Source of the DNA: Propionibacteriales bacterium
GTDB lineage: Bacteria > Actinomycetota > Actinomycetes > Propionibacteriales > Propionibacteriaceae
Length of the DNA: 10,864 nt
NCBI GenBank assembly: GCA_030453285.1
Contig: JAKDKP010000025.1
Span: 1 to 10,864, forward strand
Direction of reading: 5' to 3'
Below, in pieces: positions 1-6,012 of this stretch. The notes beneath the pieces were generated by a model. The model saw only the letters and a program-made list of their open reading frames with translations. It was not told the DNA's origin and did no database searches. Position 1 is the first letter of the stretch, and each line of letters opens with the position of its first letter. The position numbers were made by a program, and so were the translations under genes.

Positions 1-74
1 CCGCAGACGGCACCAACTGGTCGCTGGCCTCTCTTGATCGGGGGCGCGGCCTATCGGCGAGGCCGGTCGGACGG

Positions 75-112
75 GGGAAGGCACCAGGATCGTATGACCC
101 TGGTGCCTTCCC
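75..112 (-). terminator. Perfect 14-bp hairpin, likely terminator of the 64-residue gene
   Basis: Bases 75-88 (GGGAAGGCACCAGG) are the exact reverse complement of 99-112, with a 10-base loop. The hairpin begins 23 bases past the stop codon of the minus-strand gene at 136-330. No T-run follows on the minus strand, but actinobacterial intrinsic terminators often lack one. It is symmetric and could also stop plus-strand transcription. Bases 1-74 beyond it show no gene or signal I can support. Confidence 0.75.
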
Positions 113-135
113 GATGGGGTGGCGTCAACGACGCA

Positions 136-330
136 TCATGGCAGTCCTCGAGTGGAGAGGATCTGGCGGTACGCTTCGGTGTTCTCGTCGCCGTAGTCGA
201 TCACATCCTCGAACGACATGGTGTTGCGCACATGCCGGACCGCCTCGGTCTGACCCATGGGACCTTCGTCGCCCCAGTCGTTCTCGTTCTGATCCGCCGT
301 GACGATCTCAGCGGCCTTCTTGAAATCCAT
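136..330 (-). CDS. Small acidic protein of unknown function (64 aa)
   Basis: I do not recognise this family. The ATG at 328-330 is preceded by a strong ribosome binding site (AGGAGGAG within about 10 bases), and a perfect hairpin terminator lies just after the stop, so it looks like a genuine single-gene unit. The product begins MDFKKAAEIVTADQ and is rich in Asp/Glu, with a central NDWGDEGPMG segment and a C-terminal part with FEDVIDYGDENTEAYRQ. It has no signal peptide, membrane segment or cysteine, so it is probably a soluble cytoplasmic protein. It lies downstream of a broken AraC-family gene but is separated from it by a hairpin, so it is probably transcribed on its own. An antitoxin-like or adaptor protein is conceivable, but nothing in the sequence demonstrates it. 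Confidence 0.75.
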   Translation of the reverse strand: MDFKKAAEIVTADQNENDWGDEGPMGQTEAVRHVRNTMSFEDVIDYGDENTEAYRQILSTRGLP

Positions 331-351
331 CCGTCTCCTCCTCTTCCTGAT

Positions 352-372
352 GGTTCAGACATTTGCTGAACC
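352..372. promoter_or_regulatory. 7-bp inverted repeat upstream of the 64-aa gene
   Basis: GGTTCAG (352-358) and CTGAACC (366-372) form perfect 7-base arms around a 7-base centre, 21 bases upstream of the ATG of the 64-residue gene. It could be a repressor operator or a leader hairpin. It abuts the larger terminator hairpin at 371-400 and shares two bases with it. No clear -10/-35 pair is visible. Confidence 0.35.
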
Positions 373-400
373 GTAGCGTCACCTACCGGGTGCGCTACGG
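371..400 (-). terminator. Hairpin after the AraC-family pseudogene
   Basis: CCGTAGCG (371-378) pairs exactly with CGCTACGG (393-400). After a one-base bulge (379), CACC (380-383) pairs with GGTG (389-392), leaving loop TACCG. This gives 12 base pairs, GC-rich, 38 bases beyond the stop codon of the minus-strand AraC-like reading frame. It separates that frame from the 64-residue gene and is most likely the intrinsic terminator of the host gene series. Confidence 0.65.
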
Positions 401-437
401 GAGCCCGGCGGCCCGCCGCGAGGGCGGTGAAGCACCC

Positions 438-1351
438 TCAGGCCGGATGCCGGTTCTCGGTCACCCGCATGGCTCGGTAACGGCTCGGAGTCAGCCCGGT
501 CGCCTGTTGGAATGCTGAGGTAGCACGGTTGCGCGAGTGCCAGCCGACCCGGCGGCCGACCTACTCGATCGTGAGGTCAGTCTCCCGGAGTAGATGGGCC
601 ATCTCCTCGACCCGCAGCATCGTCAAGTACGCCAATGGGGTCTTGCCGTAGGCATCGGCGAACACCCGGCCGAGCTGCTTCGTGGACAGATGCACCATCT
701 CCGCCAGCTCGTCCAGCGTCCACGGCTCGGCGATCGCGGTGCTGAGCGCCTCACGCACCTCGGCGGCTTCCGCCCGTGTCGGGGCGAACCGCCGAACCCG
801 CGGATGCACCGGAAGGCTCCTCGTCCGCTGCGAGGGCGAGACACGACGATCAGTCACGCGGATGTGCGGGGCGATGCGATCCATGACCGCAAACCAGAGC
901 GCTTGCATCCGATGAAACCGCGCCCCTTTGGCGTCAAGGCTGAGCGCGACCAGCTCATCAAGCCACGGCATCAGTAACCCGTATGGTGTTCACCGAGGCG
1001 GATGATCTGCGCGGGCTCGGTGAACGTCTCCTTGATGAACACTGGAGCATCGAGTCGGTCGTGCAGAATGGCGGCGTACTGCCAGAACGTCTGGTCGATC
1101 ACGTAGTCGGTATCGGCGTAGATCGTGGTGACCGTGATGTGGCCTTCCGGTTCGGACCCGCACAGCACGTTCGGGCCGAGCACGATCACGTCTCCGGGTC
1201 GGACGGGCTTCTGACCGAACTCGCTGAACAAGATCGCCGAACCGTCGCGGACGATGATCACCTTCATGCAGTCGTATGCGATCGGCCCGATGGGACGGTG
1301 CAGCGTCTGAGTGCGGGCGAGCAGCACCTGGTAGTCGCTGAGCATCTGCAT
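438..1351 (-). pseudogene. AraC-family transcriptional regulator, broken by a frameshift and a stop codon
   Basis: Three segments together make one AraC-family protein of about 304 residues. Segment 1 (ATG at 1349-1351 to the stop at 971-973) is the N-terminal cupin-type effector domain (MKVIIVRDGSAILF, RPGDVIVLGPNVLCG). It ends IIRLGEHHTGY. Segment 2 (from 971) resumes one frame over as MPWLDELVAL and runs through the first helix-turn-helix (WTLDELAEMVHLSTKQLGRVF). A single inserted T near 974-977 would join them as TGLLMPWLDEL, so a one-base deletion is likely. An in-frame TAG (561-563) then interrupts the second helix-turn-helix, after which the frame continues VGRRVGW and FQQATGLTPSRYR to the natural stop at 438-440. 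It follows vanZ by 21 bases and probably shared its transcript. Segment 2's ATG overlaps segment 1's stop (TGATG), so both pieces could be translated, but a C-terminal part without the second recognition helix is unlikely to work normally. Confidence 0.85.
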
Positions 1352-1372
1352 GTTCCGTTGGCCTGGGGAATC

Positions 1373-2485
1373 TCACGACGCTACGTTGAGCTGGCGGGCC
1401 GCGGATGCCTGGGATCGGGCGTCGAGGATGTTGCACCCTGTGGCGGCGCAGCTCAGGCCTCGGGCGCTGATACAGACGCTGAGGAGGGCAGCGCCTCCCC
1501 ATACGGGGATGAACAGCATCCACGGGAAGCCGTTGAACAAGAGAACGGCGGCGCTGCCCTGAACGATGACCGCGCGGGCAATCAGACGCCAGCGGGCTGC
1601 GTCCTTCGGCGCGGGTGCGAGATAGACGGTGCGTTGGCCGAGCGAGGCACCGTCGGTGATGACGGCGGGAACGACCGCGGTCAAGAGCGCCACGAGAGCT
1701 GCCCCAGAGAAGATCCATCCTTCCAGTTCCAGAAGTTGTGTCGGCGTCAGTTCCTGGCCGGTACCACCGTGGCCGACGGCATAGGCGGTAGACGCAATAG
1801 TGCCCCCCATGACGGCTGCGAGACAGAGATACCAGGTATCAAGCAGCATCCCGATCAACCGCCGGCCTCGTGTGACGGGCCTCGCGCGGTCGCGCTGCGA
1901 GAGCAGGTGCGTTTTACTGGAGAGCAGACGTGGAGTCACTTTCTCCAGGCTGATGCCGATGATCGCGCCGCTGGTGTTGGTAAACAGGTCGGTGACATCT
2001 GCGAACCGGTACGAGCAGGGCGCAAGGCCCCAGTTACCGGTGAGCTGGGTGAGTTCGATCAGCAGCGAGGTGCCGAACGCGGCAGCGAGGACGATCCCGC
2101 GGGGCCACTCGAACACGCGACGCACGATGAGGCCGAACGGGATGAACAGCACCATGTTGAGCGCGAATTCCCACACGAGCCAATCGCTCAGGAGCGTTCC
2201 CGCTCCCTCGGCGCGAACGAGGTCGATCAGTTCCTTCGGGAAGCGCAAGGGGTCTAGCAGCGGCGTCGTCGCGTGTGCGGTGCAGTAGCCGGGCGTGAAC
2301 TCCGGGAGCGGGAACACGGTGAAGGCGACGATCGCGCTGGCGTAGATGAAGCCAGCGGCCGTCCACAGCATCCGCAGGGCATCGAAGCGTCCGTATCGGC
2401 GGTACTGCCACACCACTAGGGGCAGGAACAGTACTGCCGACACGGAAAGGCCAACCAGGATGGAGCCGAGAACCTGCGATGTCAC
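1373..2485 (-). CDS. VanZ-like membrane protein fused to an RDD-type domain (370 aa)
   Basis: The start is taken at GTG 2483-2485, with GAGGGG about 9 bases upstream; the longer open frame upstream runs into transposon DNA and is not protein-like. Residues 5-27 and 40-60 are membrane segments. The VanZ-like domain spans about 40-180, with NMVLFIPFG (110-118), a helix ending SLLIELTQL (140-148) and DVTDLFTNTSGAIIG (163-177). A second domain, about 205-345, has the look of the RDD family: RRLIGMLLDTW (208-218), DGASLGQR (278-285) and several hydrophobic helices. VanZ of Tn1546 gives low-level teicoplanin resistance, but most family members have no defined function, so resistance should not be assumed. 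The gene originally lay 32 bases downstream of the small membrane protein gene now split by the transposon, so its native promoter may be cut off. It is co-directional with the AraC-like pseudogene. Confidence 0.85.
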   Translation of the reverse strand: MTSQVLGSILVGLSVSAVLFLPLVVWQYRRYGRFDALRMLWTAAGFIYASAIVAFTVFPLPEFTPGYCTAHATTPLLDPLRFPKELIDLVRAEGAGTLLSDWLVWEFALNMVLFIPFGLIVRRVFEWPRGIVLAAAFGTSLLIELTQLTGNWGLAPCSYRFADVTDLFTNTSGAIIGISLEKVTPRLLSSKTHLLSQRDRARPVTRGRRLIGMLLDTWYLCLAAVMGGTIASTAYAVGHGGTGQELTPTQLLELEGWIFSGAALVALLTAVVPAVITDGASLGQRTVYLAPAPKDAARWRLIARAVIVQGSAAVLLFNGFPWMLFIPVWGGAALLSVCISARGLSCAATGCNILDARSQASAARQLNVAS

Positions 2486-2517
2486 GGATACACCCCTCGT
2501 TCGTACGCGGCCTGGGA

Positions 2518-2594
2518 TCAGGAGCCGAAGATGAGGCTCTTGATGTATTCGATGACCTCGTGCAGCTCCTCGTAGTCGCGGACGGCGGGGTCGG
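2518..2594 (-). pseudogene. 3' fragment of the small membrane protein gene split by the transposon
   Basis: Outside the transposon end, the minus strand reads ADPAVRDYEELHEVIEYIKS then LIFGS and a TGA stop (2518-2520), with no start codon of its own. Joined to the 5' part at 10406-10067 after removing the element and one 6-bp duplication, the frame is continuous: 340 + 71 bases = 411 = 137 codons, and the junction reads VWNVVVAD-PAVRDYEEL. This fragment is the cytoplasmic, acidic, helical tail (residues 112-136 of 136). It cannot be expressed from the original start in this strain. Confidence 0.9.
2589..2594. repeat. Target-site duplication, right copy (GGTCGG)
   Basis: GGTCGG directly abuts the transposon end at 2595 and is repeated exactly at 10067-10072, just outside the other end. 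A 6-bp duplication falls in the 4-8 bp range known for IS21-family elements. Removing one copy restores the interrupted reading frame. Confidence 0.92.
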
Positions 2595-2628
2595 TGGCTT
2601 CGCCGGTTTCGTCCGACACCGCTTGTCG
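2595..2628 (+). repeat. Terminal inverted repeat, right end
   Basis: It reads inward from TGGCTTCGCC and finishes with the core TCCGACACCGCTTGTCG (2612-2628), identical to the core of the left end. Mismatches to the left repeat are at positions 6, 9, 10, 14 and 17 only. The core also contains a small dyad, CCGACA-AGCGG-TGTCGG on the minus strand. Confidence 0.92.
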
Positions 2629-2712
2629 GTGAGTTCTGACACCACTCGGGCCGGATCCACGCCGGGGATGTAGGTCTGCGTCGACACCACTGCTCGGGCG
2701 TACGACCTCCGG
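2629..2712 (-). other. Right subterminal region with repeated GGTGTC boxes
   Basis: Between istB and the right end, the minus strand carries GGTGTC at 2688-2683, 2643-2638 and (inside the terminal repeat) 2620-2615, so spacing is 45 and 23 bases. The left end has equivalent boxes spaced 42 and 23. IS21 ends are known to hold several copies of a terminal repeat bound by the transposase, which fits. GACCTCCGG at 2704-2712, touching the istB stop codon, is the inverse of CCGGAGGTC at 5174-5182 just before istA. No terminator is visible here. Confidence 0.7.
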
Positions 2713-3492
2713 TCAGCCCGTCTGCTTCTTGGTGGCCTGGGCCAGACGATAAGAGTCGGTGCCGGTCTCCAGGATGGTGCCACCGAAGGTAAGCCGGTCG
2801 ACGATGGCCGCGCACAACCGGGGGTCGGTGAATGTCTTGGTCCAGCCGCCGAAGGACTCGTTGGACGCGATCGCGACCGAGGCCTTCTCCTCACGCTCGG
2901 TGAGGACCTGGAAGAGGAGTTCCGCACCGCGGCGGTCGAGCTGCATGTAGCCGAGCTCGTCGATGCACAGCAGGTCGACTCGGCCGTAACGGGCGATGGT
3001 CTTCGCGAGGGTCATCTCGTCGGCTGCTTCGACGAGCTCGTTGGCGAGCTGGGTCGCCAGGGTGTATTTGACGCGGTAGCCGGCCATGGCAGCCTCGGTG
3101 CCAAGGGCAATCAGCAGGTGCGATTTCCCGGTGCCGGAGTCCCCGATCAGACACAGCGGCTGGCCCTTGTGGACCCATTCGCCCTTGGCAAGGGTGTGCA
3201 CCACGGCGGGGTCGATATTTGGGTTGGCGTCGAAGTCGAATGCCGCCAGGGACTTCTCCCGTGGGAACTTGGCCGCCCTGATCCGCCGCTCGGACCGGCG
3301 GCGGGCGCGGTCGTCGCACTCGGCGAGGAGCAGTTCGGCGAGGAACCCGCGGTAGGACATCTGCTCACGCCCGGCCCGGTCGGCGTACTCGGTGAAGGAG
3401 CCGCGGATGGTGGGCATCCTCAGCAGCCGGCAGGCCTGGTCGATCGCGGCGTCAGCGGCTTCCTCGGTCATTCCACGGCGCTTGGTGGTCAC
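2713..3492 (-). CDS. istB: IstB, IS21-family transposition helper ATPase (259 aa)
   Basis: IstB is a DnaA-like AAA+ ATPase that assembles on target DNA and directs the IstA transposase to it. The GTG start (3490-3492) has AAGGAG about 9 bases upstream, overlapping the istA stop region, so the two genes are likely translationally linked; the gap is 11 bases. Visible motifs are Walker A GDSGTGKS (117-124), Walker B LLCIDELGY (174-182) with D178-E179, sensor-like IASNESFGGW (208-217) and a conserved DRL (232-234). The N-terminal portion (1-100) carries the basic helical segment ARRRSERRIRAAKFPREK typical of the family. The length is normal and no break is seen. It is the gene nearest the right end and stops 118 bases from the terminus. 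Confidence 0.96.
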   Translation of the reverse strand: MTTKRRGMTEEAADAAIDQACRLLRMPTIRGSFTEYADRAGREQMSYRGFLAELLLAECDDRARRRSERRIRAAKFPREKSLAAFDFDANPNIDPAVVHTLAKGEWVHKGQPLCLIGDSGTGKSHLLIALGTEAAMAGYRVKYTLATQLANELVEAADEMTLAKTIARYGRVDLLCIDELGYMQLDRRGAELLFQVLTEREEKASVAIASNESFGGWTKTFTDPRLCAAIVDRLTFGGTILETGTDSYRLAQATKKQTG

Positions 3493-3503
3493 GGTGCGGC
3501 TCC

Positions 3504-5156
3504 TTAGTTCGGGTTCTCGCGACGGTTGGGCAGCAGCTGGTCGTACTTGTCCACGCTCGGCAGTGGGCGAGTGTCGACTGGGAGGTGTGCGCGCAGCCGG
3601 CGCTCGGTCAGCAATCGCACGGCAGGGGCCTCGCCTTCGCCGTGCGCCTCTGAGCCGACATGGGCGGTTGGGTGGTCCACGGCCGCATCATCAGCCGTGT
3701 CCTCGTGCTTGCGCGCCTCCAACGCGACCGCGTCCGCGGTCAGCGCACCGGCACGTAGCGCGGTTGCGAGACCGGCGACGACCTGCTCGTGGGGATGGTG
3801 GCGATGCAGCATCAGCACCTCGATCAGGGCCCGGGTGCCATCGGCGTCCCCGTGGGCCTTGCATGCCGCTGCCCACCAGGCGTCGTGCACCTGGGTGAAC
3901 CTTCCCAATGCCCGTGCCTGCTCCAACGCTGTTGCTCCGGGGAGCGCGCCGGGTTTGCGGAGGAGGACCTCGAGGTAGTGGTCCAGGTCGACCCGAGTCG
4001 CGCCCTTGGTCATCAGCCGCTCGTGGCGGGCGATCTCGGTCTTGCCGTCGTAGATGATCAGGTCGCTGGCATTGAGAAGCACCCGGGCTTGGCGGCCGAC
4101 CAGACGCGCGGGGACGGAGTACTTGTTCATCCTGACCGTGACCTGGGCGTACCGATCCACGCGCGGGGTAAACCACCGGCCGGTCTCGAACACCTCGACA
4201 GGTAGTGGCGCGAGCAGTGGCTGCTCGGTGACGAATTGCTCCCCGACCGTGCGGCCTCGGGACCCGATCCGACGAGTCTCGTCTGCCAGGTCCCACTCGT
4301 CGACCAAGCTGTTGAGCTCGGCGAGGGAGTCGACCTCGGGGATGGGGACGAGGTGGTTGCGGCGGAACCAACCGATCTGGCCCTCGACGCCGCCCTTCTC
4401 GTGGGCCCCCTGGATGCCGGGTTGGCAGTAGAACGCCTCGATGCCGTAGTGCGATCGGAACGCCGTCCAGCGGTCGGCCTCGACCCGCTGACGGCTGAAC
4501 CCAATCACGCTCGCGACCGCGGCCTTGAGGTTGTCGTAACGGATCTTCCCGACCGGCACCCCGCCGAGGACGCGGAAGGCGTGGGCGTGGCCTTCGAAGA
4601 AGGCTTCCTGTCCCGCAGAGGCACTGATGCGTTGCACGGCCTTGCCGGAGTAGGAGAGTCGGAGGCTGAACAGCGCGCAAGTGACAAGCTCGCCCCGCAG
4701 CCGGATGGCCACATCACCGAAGTCGACCTCTGCCTCCCTGCCCGGGAGGTGTTCTTGTGGGATGAACGTGGCTGCGGGCTCTCGACCGGCCTCGATCCGG
4801 ATCTCCCGGCGTCGGGTCGCGACGTACTCCCGCACGATCCCGTATGAGATCTCGTGGGCGTCGTGCTCGTCCAGAAGCCGATCGAAGATTCGCTTGGCGG
4901 TGTGACGCTGCTTGCGCGGAGCATCCAGATCGTCCCGCAGCCAGGAATCGATCACCCCGCGGTGTGGATCGATCCTCGATCCACGCTTCGGCTGTGGCTT
5001 GCGCGGCTCCGGCCACGCCGAGGCCTGCGCGGCAGCCACTGTCCGGTACCCCACGCCGTACTTGCGCTGCAGGGCGCGGTTGGACATCCCGGCGCGGACA
5101 TCGCGCCGGATTGCGGAGTACAGGTCGACCCTGGACCTACCCGCCGGCACGGACAC
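3504..5156 (-). CDS. istA: IstA, IS21-family DDE transposase (550 aa)
   Basis: IstA cuts and joins the transposon ends. The N-terminus has a helix-turn-helix for end recognition (VDLYSAIRRD, then MSNRALQRKYGVGYRTV, residues 10-40). The integrase-type core has the expected acidic triad: D145 in VDFGDV, D208 in IRYDNLKAAV and E258 in HEKGGVEGQIGWFRRN. A C-terminal beta-barrel-like segment follows (RYAQVTVRMNKYSVPARLVG). The proposed start is GTG 5154-5156; GTG 5148-5150 is an alternative. No strong ribosome binding site precedes either. The tetR stop codon lies 24 bases upstream on the same strand and in the same frame, so translation may depend on reinitiation after tetR. There is no room for a separate promoter in that gap, so transcription probably comes from the tetR promoter. 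The gene looks intact. Confidence 0.95.
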   Translation of the reverse strand: MSVPAGRSRVDLYSAIRRDVRAGMSNRALQRKYGVGYRTVAAAQASAWPEPRKPQPKRGSRIDPHRGVIDSWLRDDLDAPRKQRHTAKRIFDRLLDEHDAHEISYGIVREYVATRRREIRIEAGREPAATFIPQEHLPGREAEVDFGDVAIRLRGELVTCALFSLRLSYSGKAVQRISASAGQEAFFEGHAHAFRVLGGVPVGKIRYDNLKAAVASVIGFSRQRVEADRWTAFRSHYGIEAFYCQPGIQGAHEKGGVEGQIGWFRRNHLVPIPEVDSLAELNSLVDEWDLADETRRIGSRGRTVGEQFVTEQPLLAPLPVEVFETGRWFTPRVDRYAQVTVRMNKYSVPARLVGRQARVLLNASDLIIYDGKTEIARHERLMTKGATRVDLDHYLEVLLRKPGALPGATALEQARALGRFTQVHDAWWAAACKAHGDADGTRALIEVLMLHRHHPHEQVVAGLATALRAGALTADAVALEARKHEDTADDAAVDHPTAHVGSEAHGEGEAPAVRLLTERRLRAHLPVDTRPLPSVDKYDQLLPNRRENPN

Positions 5157-5180
5157 GCCCGTCTTGGGTCGGGCCGGAGG

Positions 5181-5951
5181 TCATCGGCCATTGCCGGAGG
5201 TTGGTGTGCCGAGGCGTTTTGCGATGCCGTCGAGAATCAGGCCGACACCACGCCGGTAGGCACCTTCGGGGTCGTTGGCTTTGCCGGTCTGTTCTCCGAG
5301 GGTGCGTGAGACGCGCGAGGCGGTCGGGAACCGGGTCTGGTCGCCGATCGCGGTGGTCAGGGCCGGTTCGATGTTCGACCACCAGTCGGTGTCGTGGTCT
5401 TCGCCCGGCAGCCTGGAGTCTTGGGCGGCGCGTGTGGCGCGGGCGGTTCCCTGCACCAACGAGAGCAGGGCGGTGAGGGTGTGCTCCATCTCGATGTCGG
5501 TGAGCCCGATTCCGTCCAGGGCGCGCAACTCGGTCTCGTACTTCGTTGAGGCCCCTGGTCCGGGGACTGGGCGTCCGGTAGCGAGGTCGGTGATCCAGGG
5601 ATGGGCTTGGCAACTCGCCCAGTTCGCTTCGGCGATCGCGGTGACGCATTCCCGCCAGTCCGCGCCCTCGGGGATCGTGACGGTCTCGTAGGTCACGCCC
5701 GCGACGTGATCGAGCATGAGCTCGACGAGTTCGGCACGGCCACCGATGTGTGGATACAGCGCCATCGCGGTGACCCCTGCCTCCTCGGCCAGTCGCCGGA
5801 TTGTCACGGCGTCCAGGCCTTCTCTGTCGGCGAGGTCGACTGCCAGTGTGGTGACGCTTTGGGTGCTGATCCCGCTGCGTGGGCTCACCGGCGAGTCACG
5901 CCAGAGCAGTCCGATCAGCTTGAACTCGTCCACGCCTGTGCGCTTGGCCAT
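5181..5951 (-). CDS. TetR-family repressor of the efflux operon (256 aa)
   Basis: This is a one-component drug-sensing DNA-binding protein. The helix-turn-helix occupies about residues 32-80 (DAVTIRRLAEEAGVTAMALYPHIGGRAELVELML), and the C-terminal all-helical part resembles the tetracycline-repressor type ligand-binding and dimer domain. An N-terminal extension of about 27 residues precedes the DNA-binding region. The ATG (5949-5951) has GAGGAGG about 7 bases upstream. It is transcribed away from the ABC/UvrA-like operon, with only 61 bases between start codons and a 21-bp palindrome there, so it very likely represses both directions. Its stop overlaps a 9-bp motif (CCGGAGGTC, 5174-5182) and lies 24 bases ahead of istA on the same strand, so it may also control the transposase. 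The inducing compound cannot be told from the sequence; similarity of the partner genes to the drr system suggests a hydrophobic or DNA-intercalating drug. Confidence 0.92.
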   Translation of the reverse strand: MAKRTGVDEFKLIGLLWRDSPVSPRSGISTQSVTTLAVDLADREGLDAVTIRRLAEEAGVTAMALYPHIGGRAELVELMLDHVAGVTYETVTIPEGADWRECVTAIAEANWASCQAHPWITDLATGRPVPGPGASTKYETELRALDGIGLTDIEMEHTLTALLSLVQGTARATRAAQDSRLPGEDHDTDWWSNIEPALTTAIGDQTRFPTASRVSRTLGEQTGKANDPEGAYRRGVGLILDGIAKRLGTPTSGNGR

Positions 5952-5970
5952 CTCTGTCCTCCTCGAAGTC

Positions 5971-5991
5971 TACGGTGTATAATACACTGTA
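5971..5991. promoter_or_regulatory. TetR operator palindrome overlapping a divergent promoter
   Basis: TACGGTGTAT-A-ATACACTGTA has 10-base arms with one mismatch around a single central base, a typical TetR-family operator. It lies 19 bases from the tetR start and 21 from the ABC ATPase start. A perfect -10 hexamer TATAAT for the plus-strand operon sits inside it (5978-5983); the reverse reads TATTAT and could serve tetR. The -35 regions are weak (TGTCCT at 5955-5960 with a 17-base spacer for the plus direction). Repressor bound here would block RNA polymerase directly. The AT-rich patch stands out from its GC-rich surroundings. Confidence 0.8.
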
Positions 5992-6012
5992 GAACGCGAT
6001 GAGAGGAACAGC

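Noticed and set aside
983..2257. Long plus-strand open frame (424 codons) across the AraC-like and VanZ genes
   Set aside because: Low-complexity Asp/Glu/Arg/Gly-rich translation, no ribosome site, and it is antisense to clearly recognisable genes; typical shadow frame in GC-rich DNA.
2612..2686. Possible small gene after istB starting GTG with STQTYIPGVDPARVVSELTDK
   Set aside because: It looks protein-like for 22 residues, but its codons are the right-end repeat region and the frame then runs into antisense or shifted vanZ sequence. The coding-like 3' piece beyond 2595 belongs to the interrupted target gene instead.
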